From Pseudomonas sp. NC02 (GTDB lineage Bacteria > Pseudomonadota > Gammaproteobacteria > Pseudomonadales > Pseudomonadaceae), in contig NZ_CP025624.1 of the NCBI RefSeq assembly GCF_002874965.1, forward strand, positions 1,054,001 to 1,118,000: a stretch of DNA of 64,000 nucleotides, written 5' to 3'. The position numbers were made by a program, and so were the translations under genes. Shown here one piece after another: positions 18,758-26,680 of the stretch. Every line of letters starts with the position of its first letter. The first letter of the stretch is position 1. Below the pieces are notes generated by a model, which saw only the letters and a list, made by a program, of their open reading frames with translations, was not told where the DNA came from and ran no database searches.

Positions 18758-19363
18758 TCAGGCGTGGACTTCGGGGTGAAACAGGCGGTGTTGCTGCAGG
18801 ATAAACTGGCGCAGGCGCTCGGTCTCATCCACATCGTTCTGGCTCAGGCGGTAGGCGAACAATCCTCGGGCAGTTTCCCGTTCCAGCGTGCCCCGCACCG
18901 AAATGCGCTCGTACCCGGACGGACTGAACCACAGCGAAAAGGTTCTTGGCGCCTTGATCCGCCCGCGAATTTCCACCAGCAATCCCTTGAATGACACCTC
19001 ATGCACCCACAGCGCACCGGGCTGGCCCTTGATGTTTTCCAGGGGTACCGGCTCTTCGAGCGCCAGGCGCCACGGGCGGATCATCGGCCCGTCTTCGAAA
19101 ATACTCGGTACACCCAGCCGCAGATGCACGGCATGAAACTCGTCTTCCACCAATTGCAGCGGAAACGTCATTTGCTGGTTGTCGAATTGGGCCTGGAGGG
19201 TGACATGGTCATGGGCGGCCAGGCGGGTGAGCAGATCTCGAATCTGCGCACCGCCATTGACCGTCAGGCTCGACGACGCGTCCCGCACATTGAGTTGCGG
19301 GTTATGGTGCATGGTCTGAATAAAATCCAGCTCGTCCTGCGTCAAAAGCGCGTCGCGTTGCAT
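18758..19363 (-). CDS. PilZ-like protein (degenerate c-di-GMP-binding motif)
   Basis: A 201-residue cytosolic protein with a YcgR-like two-part layout. The N-terminal part (residues about 30-90) has a flagellar-brake-like pattern. The C-terminal part reads RPWRLALEEPV, then HEVSFKGLLVEI, which resembles the PilZ signature RxxxR...(D/N)xSxxG with glutamate at the D/N position and a shortened arginine pair. Whether it binds c-di-GMP is therefore open. It lies between the convergent LitR-type gene (stop codons 2 bases apart) and the LOV gene 58 bases upstream on the same strand, with which it is probably co-transcribed. Confidence 0.62.
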   Translation of the reverse strand: MQRDALLTQDELDFIQTMHHNPQLNVRDASSSLTVNGGAQIRDLLTRLAAHDHVTLQAQFDNQQMTFPLQLVEDEFHAVHLRLGVPSIFEDGPMIRPWRLALEEPVPLENIKGQPGALWVHEVSFKGLLVEIRGRIKAPRTFSLWFSPSGYERISVRGTLERETARGLFAYRLSQNDVDETERLRQFILQQHRLFHPEVHA

Positions 19364-19421
19364 TGATCTTGCTCAAGAAAAAGGTATTAAAACGCCATTA
19401 TCTCTTTAAAGACCGCGTTTT

Positions 19422-19889
19422 CTAGTTTTTGTTAGATCCGCTCGTCGCCTTGAGTGCCGCAAGCTCCGCCTTGAGGTCAGCCAACTGGGCTTCCAGTTGC
19501 GCGACACGCTGCTGGGCCTTGACCTGAACGGTCACATCCTTCTGCACACCGACAAAGTAGGTCTGCTTGTCGGCCGGGTTATAAACCGTCGATAACGACA
19601 GCTCGTTCCAGAAATGCGTGCCGTCCTTGCGGTAATTGCGCAGGATTTCCCGGCAGGCGCCGCCACTCTCCAGGGCTTCGCGAATCGCCATCAGCCCCGG
19701 CTGGTCACGATCGCCCGATTGCAGGAAGCGGCAGTCCTGATAGAGGATTTCGTCGAGGGTGTAGCCAGTCATGCGCTCGAAGGCCGGGTTCACATAAATC
19801 AGTGGCTTGTCCTTGCCTTCGCGCTCGGCGATAACGATGCCGTCGTTGGAAGCGTTGATCACCAGTTGCATCAGCTTGGCGTTAATCAT
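19422..19889 (-). CDS. Short LOV blue-light photoreceptor (PpSB-LOV type)
   Basis: A 155-residue flavin-binding LOV protein without effector domain. The photoactive cysteine is C53 in YQDCRFLQ, the variant of GXNCRFLQ seen in P. putida PpSB1-LOV. Flavin-contacting blocks NASNDGIVIA, YVNPAFERMTGY, ILRNYRKDGTHFWNELS and TYFVGVQKDVT are all intact. The C-terminal QQRVAQLEAQLADLKAEL forms the Jα-like coiled-coil dimerisation helix. MINAKLMQLV at the ATG (19889) matches the family N-terminus, so this start is preferred to 19901. Blue light should form the Cys-FMN adduct; the likely partner is the nearby MerR-type regulator. Confidence 0.95.
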   Translation of the reverse strand: MINAKLMQLVINASNDGIVIAEREGKDKPLIYVNPAFERMTGYTLDEILYQDCRFLQSGDRDQPGLMAIREALESGGACREILRNYRKDGTHFWNELSLSTVYNPADKQTYFVGVQKDVTVQVKAQQRVAQLEAQLADLKAELAALKATSGSNKN

Positions 19890-20002
19890 TGAGCGGTCCA
19901 TGGCTTGTAGTTGGAGTTTGCAGTTTAAGACATGCCGGCAGCCTGTCCATGGGCCCCAGCTGTTAATATCCCAGGCTTTTAGTCAGCTACAGGATCAGAT
20001 TG

Positions 20003-20458
20003 ATGAAAGTCGCCATCCTTTCCGGCTCGGTGTACGGCACGGCTGAAGAAGTCGCCCGTCATGCTGCAAGCATCCTCAACGCTGCCGGCTTCGACGCCTG
20101 GCACAACCCGCGGGCAACCCTCGCCGACGTACAGGGCTTTGCTCCGGAAGCCTTCCTGGCCGTGACGTCCACCACTGGCATGGGCGAACTGCCCGACAAC
20201 CTGCAGCCGCTTTACTCGACCATTCGCGACCAACTGCCGGCCGCCTGGCGAGGCTTGCCCGGCGCGGTGATCGGCCTGGGCGACGCCAGCTATGGCGACA
20301 CGTTCTGCGGCGGCGGCGAGCAAATGCGCGAGCTGTTTGCCGAGTTGGGCGTGCACGAAGTGCTGCCGATGCTGCGCCTGGACGCCAGCGAAAGCGTGAC
20401 CCCGGAAGCCGACGCCGAGCCGTGGCTGGCCGAGTTGGTCACTGCACTGCGCGGTTGA
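20003..20458 (+). CDS. Flavodoxin (MioC-like)
   Basis: A 151-residue FMN-binding electron carrier. The phosphate loop is ILSGSVYGTAEEVARHAA (residues 5-22), the 50s loop is TSTTGMGELPDNL and the 90s loop is GLGDASYGDTFCGGGEQM. Length and the absence of the long-chain insertion mark a short-chain, MioC-type flavodoxin. The redox partner is unknown. AGGATCAG at 19991-19998 supports the ATG. Its 3' end overlaps that of the convergent LysR gene by 20 bases. Confidence 0.92.
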   Translation: MKVAILSGSVYGTAEEVARHAASILNAAGFDAWHNPRATLADVQGFAPEAFLAVTSTTGMGELPDNLQPLYSTIRDQLPAAWRGLPGAVIGLGDASYGDTFCGGGEQMRELFAELGVHEVLPMLRLDASESVTPEADAEPWLAELVTALRG

Positions 20459-21335
20459 CCGGGAACTCGCGCAATAACGCCAGCCAGGCCTGGGCGGCTT
20501 TCGACAGGTAGGCACCCTCACGCCAGATAAAGGCAATGTCCCAGCGCAGGTAGTCCGGCGCCTTGAGCGTCAGGCGCACCACGCCGGGCCTTATCAGGCC
20601 CCGGGCTACTACGCTGGGCAGCAGCACCACGCCTTGGCCGGCGGCCACCAATGCGGCGAGAAAATCCGCCTGGCCACTGCGCCCGCTTTCCTTCGGGGTG
20701 AAGCCCAATTGCTGACAGGCCTGTAGCAGGCGGTCGTTCAACACAAAACTGCGCTGATACATCAGGAACGGCGTGTCAGCCAACTCCTCCAGGCGGATCT
20801 GCGCGTTATCGGCCAATGGATGGTCCATCGGCAGCAGGGCATCCAGCGGTTCATCGCAGAATGCCTGCCAGGCGAATGCCGGGTCGCTGGGCATCAGGCT
20901 GCCGCCCACTTCCAGCTCTCCGCTCAAGATCGCCTGCTCGATATTGCGGCTGCCGCCTTCCAGCAACTGGATGGTGACGTTCGGATAACGGCGGCGGTAT
21001 TCGGCAAACAGCCCGGCGAACAACGTGTCGCCGCCCAACTGCGGCAGGCCCATGCGCAACTCGCCACGGGTCAACTGATTCAAGTCATCCAGCTCACTGA
21101 GCAATTCGGTTTGCTGGCGCAGCATGGCCTCCGCCCGCTGCAGCACCACTTGTCCGGCAGCCGTCAGGCGAATCTGCGAACCCAGGCGATCCAGCAGCGG
21201 CGTGCCCAGGCTTTGCTCCAGTTGTGCCACCTGCTTGCTGACGGCGGATTGGCTGATGTGCAGGGTTTTGCCGGCCTGGGTAAAGCCGCCGCGGTGGATC
21301 ACTTCGACAAAACTGCGCAGTTGTTTAAATTCCAT
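20439..21335 (-). CDS. LysR-family regulator (CidR-like)
   Basis: A 298-residue LysR regulator: N-terminal winged HTH (FVEVIHRGGFTQAGKTLHIS, QSAVSKQVAQLEQSLGTPLL) and an effector domain beginning RGELRMGLPQL near residue 90. It is divergent from the cidA/cidB-like pair, 99 bases away, which is the standard arrangement of CidR-type regulators controlling murein-hydrolase export or acetate/overflow responses. The effector is not visible. The ATG at 21335 (MEFKQLRSFVEV) is chosen; ATG 21341 two codons upstream is equally possible. Confidence 0.9.
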   Translation of the reverse strand: MEFKQLRSFVEVIHRGGFTQAGKTLHISQSAVSKQVAQLEQSLGTPLLDRLGSQIRLTAAGQVVLQRAEAMLRQQTELLSELDDLNQLTRGELRMGLPQLGGDTLFAGLFAEYRRRYPNVTIQLLEGGSRNIEQAILSGELEVGGSLMPSDPAFAWQAFCDEPLDALLPMDHPLADNAQIRLEELADTPFLMYQRSFVLNDRLLQACQQLGFTPKESGRSGQADFLAALVAAGQGVVLLPSVVARGLIRPGVVRLTLKAPDYLRWDIAFIWREGAYLSKAAQAWLALLREFPVNRAVQ

Positions 21336-21434
21336 CGACATGATTCCAGTTTGGAATAGCTTGCAGTCTAACAATTCGCTGTGGGGATGCCAGGGGCCTC
21401 TTTAAAATGGGAGCCCTGCGAGGACCCAAAGCTC

Positions 21435-21821
21435 ATGAAACGTTTCACCTTCAAAGTCGTCGGTCGGTTGTTGACTGAACTGATTGTGCTGCTGGCCATA
21501 TATTTTCTGGGCTGCCAATTGGCCGCCTGGCTGAGCTGGCCTATTCCCGGTGGTGTGGTCGGCCTGGGCCTGTTGTTGCTGACCTTCGCCACCGGCCTGG
21601 TAAAACCGGCGGCTCTGCAACTGGGCGCCGGTGTACTGATGGCCGAGATGCTGCTGTTCTTTATTCCTGCCTTGATGAGCCTTTTGGACTACGGTGGCCT
21701 GGTAAAGCACGACGGCTGGCGGATCATGTTGGTGATCGGCTTCAGCACCTTGTCGGTGATGCTGGTGACTGCGTTTACCGTGGAATTCGTCTGCCGCTGG
21801 AAGCTGCGCCATGAAGCTTGA
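21435..21821 (+). CDS. CidA/LrgA family holin-like protein
   Basis: A 128-residue inner-membrane protein with four hydrophobic segments (about 10-30, 35-55, 62-82, 92-116). The motif SWPIPGGVVGLGLLLL and the ALQLGAGVLMAEMLLFFIPALM block are diagnostic. The family behaves like phage holins or as pyruvate/overflow-metabolite channels, depending on species. The stop codon overlaps the start of the LrgB-like gene by 11 bases, so the two are one operon. ATG 21435 is preferred over 21381 since the extra 18 residues are hydrophilic and unconserved. Confidence 0.93.
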   Translation: MKRFTFKVVGRLLTELIVLLAIYFLGCQLAAWLSWPIPGGVVGLGLLLLTFATGLVKPAALQLGAGVLMAEMLLFFIPALMSLLDYGGLVKHDGWRIMLVIGFSTLSVMLVTAFTVEFVCRWKLRHEA

Positions 21822-22497
21822 GCTGATGCCGATGTTCTGGCTGGCGCTGACCCTCGGTGCCTACGGCTTCAGCCGCTGGATCTACCGGCGCACCGGGCGC
21901 TACCTGCTGTCGCCGCTGATCCTGGTGCCGGCGCTGCTGCTGGCGGTGGCCGTGCCGATGAAAACCGCCTATGCCGAATACGCCACCGACACCCACTGGC
22001 TGATGCTGGTGCTGGGCCCGGTGACCGTGGCGTTCGCGATTCCGATCTGGCAACAGCGCCAATTGCTGATGCGCCACTGGTCAGCGTTATTGCTGGGGAT
22101 GGTCGCGGGCAGCGCGGCGTCCATCGCCACTTCGTATGGCCTGGCCAAGGCCCTCGCTCTCGACAGCTCGGTGACGATGTCGTTGGTGCCCCGTTCGATC
22201 ACCACCCCGTTCGCGATGCCGGTGTCTTCCGACCTGGGCGGCGTGCCGGAACTGACGGCGGTGTTCGTGATGTTCACCGGGGTGTTTGGCGCCATGCTCG
22301 GCGGCGTACTGCTCAAGTGGTTACCGTTGCGCACGCCATTGGCCCGTGGCGCATTGTTTGGCGTGGGCGCTCATGGCGCGGGTGTCAGCCGGGCTCATGA
22401 GGTGGGCGGTGAGGAAGGCTCCGTGGCGGGCCTGGTAATGGTGCTGACCGGCTTGCTCAACCTGTTCGCCGCGCCTTTATTGGCGTCGCTTCTCTGA
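21811..22497 (+). CDS. CidB/LrgB family protein
   Basis: A 228-residue polytopic inner-membrane partner of the LrgA-like protein. Diagnostic LrgB motifs are present: LALDSSVTMSLVPRSITTPFAMPVS (quoted in family terms; residues about 117-140), GGVPELTAVFVMFTGVFGA and the late GVGAHGAGVSRAHEVGGEEG. The pair is thought to influence autolysis or small-molecule export. Overlap with the gene upstream suggests translational coupling. Confidence 0.93.
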   Translation: MKLELMPMFWLALTLGAYGFSRWIYRRTGRYLLSPLILVPALLLAVAVPMKTAYAEYATDTHWLMLVLGPVTVAFAIPIWQQRQLLMRHWSALLLGMVAGSAASIATSYGLAKALALDSSVTMSLVPRSITTPFAMPVSSDLGGVPELTAVFVMFTGVFGAMLGGVLLKWLPLRTPLARGALFGVGAHGAGVSRAHEVGGEEGSVAGLVMVLTGLLNLFAAPLLASLL

Positions 22498-22646
22498 CAC
22501 GCGCAGAACAAAATCGAACTATCCTCAGGACTGACCCGTTCGGTCATCAAGCTGGCTGCCAATGCAACTACGGCGGCCTCGAGGTCTGACTAGACTGCCT
22601 CTTCACTCAAAAAAACAATAATAAGCGCGCCAAGGAGGTCATTGCC

Positions 22647-23429
22647 GTGAGCCTAGCCACTGTTCAATCGACACACAGCGTAAAAGACCAGGTCAGCGCG
22701 GCCGAATGGCAGGCCCGCGTCGACCTCGCCGCGTGCTATCGCCTGGTGGCGATGCATGGTTGGGACGACCTGATTTTCACCCACATCTCGGCCAAGGTGC
22801 CGGGCACCGAAGACTTCCTGATCAACCCTTATGGGCTGATGTTCCACGAGATCACCGCGTCGAGCCTGGTGAAGGTCGATCAGGCCGGCAACAAACTGAT
22901 GGACAGTCCCTACGAGGTCAACCCGGCGGGCTACACCATCCACAGTGCGGTGCACGAAGTACGGCACGATGTGGTCTGCGTGCTGCACACCCACACCGCT
23001 TCCGGCATTGCCGTCTCCGCGCAGAAACAGGGCGTGCTGCCCATCAGCCAGCAATCGTTGTTCGTGCTGTCCAGCCTGGCCTATCACGCCTACGAAGGTG
23101 TCGCGCTGAACCACGAGGAAAAGGCCCGCTTGCAGGCCGACCTTGGCGAAAACAATTTCCTGATGCTGCACAACCACGGTTTGCTGACTTGTGGTGGGAG
23201 CATCGCCGATACGTTCCTGATGATGTTCATCTTCCAGCGCACCTGCGATATCCAGGTGATGGCGCAGAACGGTGGCGCTGAACTGATCAGCATTGCGCCG
23301 CAGATATTGGCCGGTGCCCGGGCGATGATCGCTGGGGTCACCAAAAGCGCTCAGGGCATGGGCGGCGCGCTGGCGTGGCCGGCGTTGCTGCGCAAACTCG
23401 ATGCACTCGACACCGGGTATAAAAGCTGA
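22647..23429 (+). CDS. Class II aldolase/adducin family protein
   Basis: A 260-residue zinc-dependent aldolase-fold enzyme. Metal ligands are visible as H114 and H116 in CVLHTHTASG and a third histidine in FLMLHNHGLLTCGGS. The VNPAGYTIHSAVHEVR block occupies the catalytic-base region. Substrate cannot be told; family members act on sugar phosphates, and many in pseudomonads have unknown targets. It starts with GTG after a strong AAGGAGG (22632-22638). Its stop overlaps the start of the hydrolase gene (TGATG), so the two form an operon. Confidence 0.92.
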   Translation: MSLATVQSTHSVKDQVSAAEWQARVDLAACYRLVAMHGWDDLIFTHISAKVPGTEDFLINPYGLMFHEITASSLVKVDQAGNKLMDSPYEVNPAGYTIHSAVHEVRHDVVCVLHTHTASGIAVSAQKQGVLPISQQSLFVLSSLAYHAYEGVALNHEEKARLQADLGENNFLMLHNHGLLTCGGSIADTFLMMFIFQRTCDIQVMAQNGGAELISIAPQILAGARAMIAGVTKSAQGMGGALAWPALLRKLDALDTGYKS

Positions 23430-24331
23430 TGCCACTCGCCGAGATCCCGCTGCGCATCTGGCGCCAGCGTGCCCAGAGCTTTGAGTTTCGCGGCCGCACC
23501 ATTCGGTACTGGGTGGCGGGGCAGGGCGAGCCGTTGCTGCTGATCCATGGTTTTCCCACGGCCAGTTGGGATTGGCATTACCTCTGGCAGCCGTTGGCCC
23601 AGCGCTATCAAGTGATTGCCTGCGACATGCTGGGGTTTGGCGATTCGGCCAAGCCGCTGGACCACACCTATTGCCTGCTGGAGCAGGCGGACTTGCAACA
23701 GGCGTTGCTGGAGCATCTTTGGGTGCAGCAGCCGGTGCATGTGCTGGCCCATGATTACGGTGACAGTGTTGCGCAGGAGTTGTTGGCGCGGCATTACGAA
23801 GGCCGGTTTCGGATGGGCAGTTGTGTGTTTCTCAACGGTGGGTTGTTTCCGGAGACGCATCGTCCGGCGTTGGTGCAGAAGCTGTTGCTGAGCCCATTGG
23901 GTTGGATGATCGGGCGGGCGTTTGGGCGTAATGCCCTGGCTAACAGTTTTGGGCAGATTTTCGGGCCGGCGACTCGGCCCAGTGAGAGTGCGCTGGATGA
24001 TTTCTGGAGCTTGATCGAGAGCCAGGATGGGCCGCGGATTTTGCACAAGTTGATTGCGTATATTCCTCAGCGTCGGCGGCAGCGGGATCGCTGGGTGGCG
24101 GCCATGCAGCGGGGGGAGGTGCCGTTGCGGGTGATCGATGGGGAGGTTGATCCGATTTCCGGGGGGCATATGGTTCAGCGTTATCGTGAGCTGGTGCCGC
24201 ACGCGGATACGGTGTTGCTGGCGAATATTGGGCACTACCCGCAGATTGAGGCGCCGGTGCAGGTGTTGAAGCATTATTTGGCGTTTCGGGAGGGGCTTGG
24301 GGTTGGGGCTGCTCGGGTGGCTTATTCTTGA
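23429..24331 (+). CDS. Alpha/beta hydrolase (haloalkane dehalogenase/epoxide hydrolase-like)
   Basis: A 300-residue alpha/beta hydrolase. The oxyanion motif is LLIHGFPTASWDW (residues 38-49), the nucleophile elbow LAHDYGDSVAQ has aspartate D109 rather than serine, and the terminal histidine is in IGHYPQIEAP. An aspartate nucleophile with a tryptophan next to the oxyanion hole is typical of haloalkane dehalogenases and epoxide hydrolases, so an ester hydrolase is unlikely. The true substrate is unknown. It is translationally coupled to the class II aldolase. The last third is unusually rich in G-ending codons compared with its start. Confidence 0.9.
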   Translation: MPLAEIPLRIWRQRAQSFEFRGRTIRYWVAGQGEPLLLIHGFPTASWDWHYLWQPLAQRYQVIACDMLGFGDSAKPLDHTYCLLEQADLQQALLEHLWVQQPVHVLAHDYGDSVAQELLARHYEGRFRMGSCVFLNGGLFPETHRPALVQKLLLSPLGWMIGRAFGRNALANSFGQIFGPATRPSESALDDFWSLIESQDGPRILHKLIAYIPQRRRQRDRWVAAMQRGEVPLRVIDGEVDPISGGHMVQRYRELVPHADTVLLANIGHYPQIEAPVQVLKHYLAFREGLGVGAARVAYS

Positions 24332-24343
24332 TTGGGGTTGAGT

Positions 24344-25151
24344 ACATATCCGTTATTTAGGTAACGGCGGCTTATGGTTCCGCTCTTACAGCGGGTCACT
24401 TTTGAAAAGCGCAAAAGTAACCAAAACGCTCTGCCCCGCCTGTCGGCGCCTCGCTAGGGCTCGGCGTTCCCTCACTCCGGCACCGCGAAGCGGGCCGCCG
24501 CGACGGGCCATCCATGGCCCGGCGCGGCTAAACCGGCGTCCTGCCGGTTTACCCGCTCCGCAATACCTGCGTTCGGCCTCGGGCTTATTGGGGCAGTCAG
24601 ATCAAAATCAAAAGCAAGAGCACAGCGGCCTCCCGGCCGGCTTGAGTGTTAAAAGCAAAAGCAAAAACCAGAGGGAAAACAGAGCTGCTTTTCTGTGGGA
24701 GCGGGCTTGCTCGCGAAAAACCTGAGAGCGCCGCGTTCATCCAGAATGTCCGCGTCATCGTTAACGACCTTCGCGAGCAAGCCCGCTCCCACATTTTTTG
24801 GACCGTGCCCGCTTTAGCTTTTGATTTTGCTTTTCAACACTCAAGCCGGCCGGTAGGCCGCTGTGCTCTTGATCTGCTTTTGATCTTGATCTTGGGCGCC
24901 CCGTTAAACCACGCTGGCCGAACGCAGGCTTTGGAGCGTGGGTAACCCGGCAGGACGCCGGGTTAGCCGTCCTGGGCCAAGGATGGCCCATGACGGCGGC
25001 CCACGGTCCAAAGCCGGAGTGAGGGCACTCCGAGCCTAGGCGAGGAGCCGAGTGGTGGGGCAAGAGCGTTTTGCTTACTTTTGCGCTCTTCAAAAGTGAG
25101 CCGCTGTAAGAGCGGAACCATAAGCCGCCGTTACCTAAATAACGGATATGT
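24344..25151. repeat. 808-bp near-palindromic repeat element with a REP doublet at its centre
   Basis: The outer 60 bases are an almost perfect inverted repeat: ACATATCCGTTATTTAGGTA at 24344 and its complement ending at 25151. Similarity continues inward with few mismatches for about 350 bases per arm (for example CTCACTCCGG at 24471-24480 against its complement at 25015-25024). The centre (24694-24794) is a REP doublet. The sequence resembles a dispersed Pseudomonas intergenic repeat, here as an inverted dimer. Open frames inside are repeat artefacts. It fills the gap between the hydrolase and SDR genes; 25152-25283 shows nothing else beyond the SDR ribosome site. Confidence 0.88.
24694..24794. 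repeat. REP doublet at the centre of the palindromic element
   Basis: TGTGGGAGCGGGCTTGCTCG and its reverse complement, 60 bases apart. The spacer (AACCTGAGAGCGCCGCG onward) differs from the spacers of the other doublets in the window, which have GTCAGT-type arms. Confidence 0.88.
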
Positions 25152-25283
25152 CCCCCATCTAACCCACACCAATCATCCCCCAGCCTTATCGCGCACCATT
25201 CACCCCCAACCGTATTTATTGTGACCACAAGCCCCGTGCCTGACACTCAACCCATCCACCCCTAACCACCCCTGGAGTCCCCA

Positions 25284-26195
25284 ATGAGTGAGCCTGTGCA
25301 GTTCCAAGACAAGGTCGTGATCGTCACCGGTGCCGGCGGCGGACTAGGCCGCGCCCACGCACTCCTGTTCGCCAGACACGGAGCCAAAGTGCTGGTCAAC
25401 GATCTTGGCGGCTCAACCCAGGGCGAAGGCGCCAACGCCTCGGCGGCCGACCGCGTCGTAGCCGAAATCCGCGAAGCCGGCGGCATCGCCGAGGCCAACC
25501 ACGACTCCGTCACCGACGGTGACAAGATCGTCCAGAACGCCCTCGACGCCTTCGGCCGCATCGACGTCGTGGTCAACAACGCCGGGATCCTGCGGGACAA
25601 AACCTTCCACAAAATGGAAGACAGCGACTGGGACCTGGTCTACCGCGTACACGTCGAAGGCGCCTACAAAGTCACCCGCGCCGCCTGGCCCCACCTGCGT
25701 GAACAAGCCTACGGCCGGGTGATCTTCACCGCCTCCACCTCCGGTATCTACGGCAACTTCGGCCAGTCCAACTACGGCATGGCCAAGCTCGGCCTGTACG
25801 GCCTGACCCGCACCCTGGCGCTGGAAGGTCGCAAGAACAACATCCTGGTCAACGCCATCGCCCCCACCGGTGGTACACGCATGACCGAAGGCCTGATCCC
25901 GCCGCAAGTCTTCGAACGCCTCAAGCCGGAATTGATCAGCCCGCTGGTGGTGTACCTGGGCAGCGAGGCGTGTCAGGAAACCTCCGGGCTGTTTGAGGTG
26001 GGCGGCGGCTGGATCGGCAAGACCCGCTGGGAGCGCAGCCTGGGGGTTGGGTTTGATCCTGAAGCCGGGTTCTCCCCGGATGATGTCGCCGCCCACTGGC
26101 AGCAAATCTGTGACTTCGACGGGGCCGCTCACCCCAAGGACAACATCGAGGCCTTGAAGGAGATGATGGCCAACCTGCAGAAGTACAGCCTGTGA
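25284..26195 (+). CDS. SDR-family 3-hydroxyacyl-CoA dehydrogenase-like oxidoreductase
   Basis: A 303-residue short-chain dehydrogenase resembling the N-terminal dehydrogenase of peroxisomal multifunctional enzyme 2 (17-beta-HSD type 4). The cofactor motif VIVTGAGGGLGRAHALLFA, the NDLGG motif, NNAGILRDKTFHKM, the serine of TASTSGIYGNFGQ and the catalytic YGMAK are all intact. The C-terminal extension GGGWIGKTRWERSLGVGF is shared with that subgroup. It probably oxidises (3R)-hydroxyacyl-CoA or a steroid-like alcohol; no hydratase partner is adjacent. Two hairpins follow. Confidence 0.9.
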   Translation: MSEPVQFQDKVVIVTGAGGGLGRAHALLFARHGAKVLVNDLGGSTQGEGANASAADRVVAEIREAGGIAEANHDSVTDGDKIVQNALDAFGRIDVVVNNAGILRDKTFHKMEDSDWDLVYRVHVEGAYKVTRAAWPHLREQAYGRVIFTASTSGIYGNFGQSNYGMAKLGLYGLTRTLALEGRKNNILVNAIAPTGGTRMTEGLIPPQVFERLKPELISPLVVYLGSEACQETSGLFEVGGGWIGKTRWERSLGVGFDPEAGFSPDDVAAHWQQICDFDGAAHPKDNIEALKEMMANLQKYSL

Positions 26196-26680
26196 TCATT
26201 ACGTGAAAAAGTTTTAATCAAGCGGGGCGCCATGGCGCCCCGCTTTATTTTAGGCATAAAAAAAGCCGCTGCAAAGGCAGCGGCTGAAGTAAGACGTTTG
26301 ATCAAGGAGCAATAAATCAACGTCAGTGAACACCGGTAACAGATTGAAAATATTGATCAATCCATAAAAAACTGGCTGTTCCTCCAGGTTCTGGAAGCGG
26401 GCGGTTTGCCCTGAAAGCCAGGCAAGAATAGGCTTTTGTTACAAAATGAAAAATAGCGATTCGAGACAAGGACTGTTACCAAACCCGCAACAGTGGCAAT
26501 AACACCTCATCCATCCTCCTGATAATCCTTCATCCATCTCGTCCATGGCCTCTCCAAGACCCCGGCCAGAGCGCCCTCTCATCCTTTCGAGCGACAACAC
26601 GAATACCTCCTTGGTGCGCTTATCGCTCTTGATCGCGGGCAGTAGGGTGGGGCCTTCTGTCACACCACCGGGGAAGACGC
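26196..26680. other. Intergenic region with two hairpins and the DUF1302 promoter
   Basis: Apart from the two hairpins near its left end this 485-base stretch holds no credible gene. It contains loosely repeated CATCC-type runs (CCTCATCCATCC at 26505-26516 and TTCATCCATC at 26529-26538). Its right part must carry the promoter of the DUF1302-DUF1329 operon. No operator palindrome stands out. Confidence 0.5.
26221..26251 (+). terminator. Terminator after the SDR gene
   Basis: AGCGGGGCGCC and GGCGCCCCGCT pair perfectly around a two-base centre (AT) and are followed by TTATTTT. A second hairpin, AGCCGCTGC-AAAG-GCAGCGGCT (26263-26286), has its A-tract on the left and would terminate leftward transcription. 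Confidence 0.82.

Noticed and set aside
24402..25246. Open frames of 65-161 codons inside the palindromic element
   Set aside because: They occur on both strands as mirror images because of the inverted repeat and contain REP sequence; no ribosome sites.
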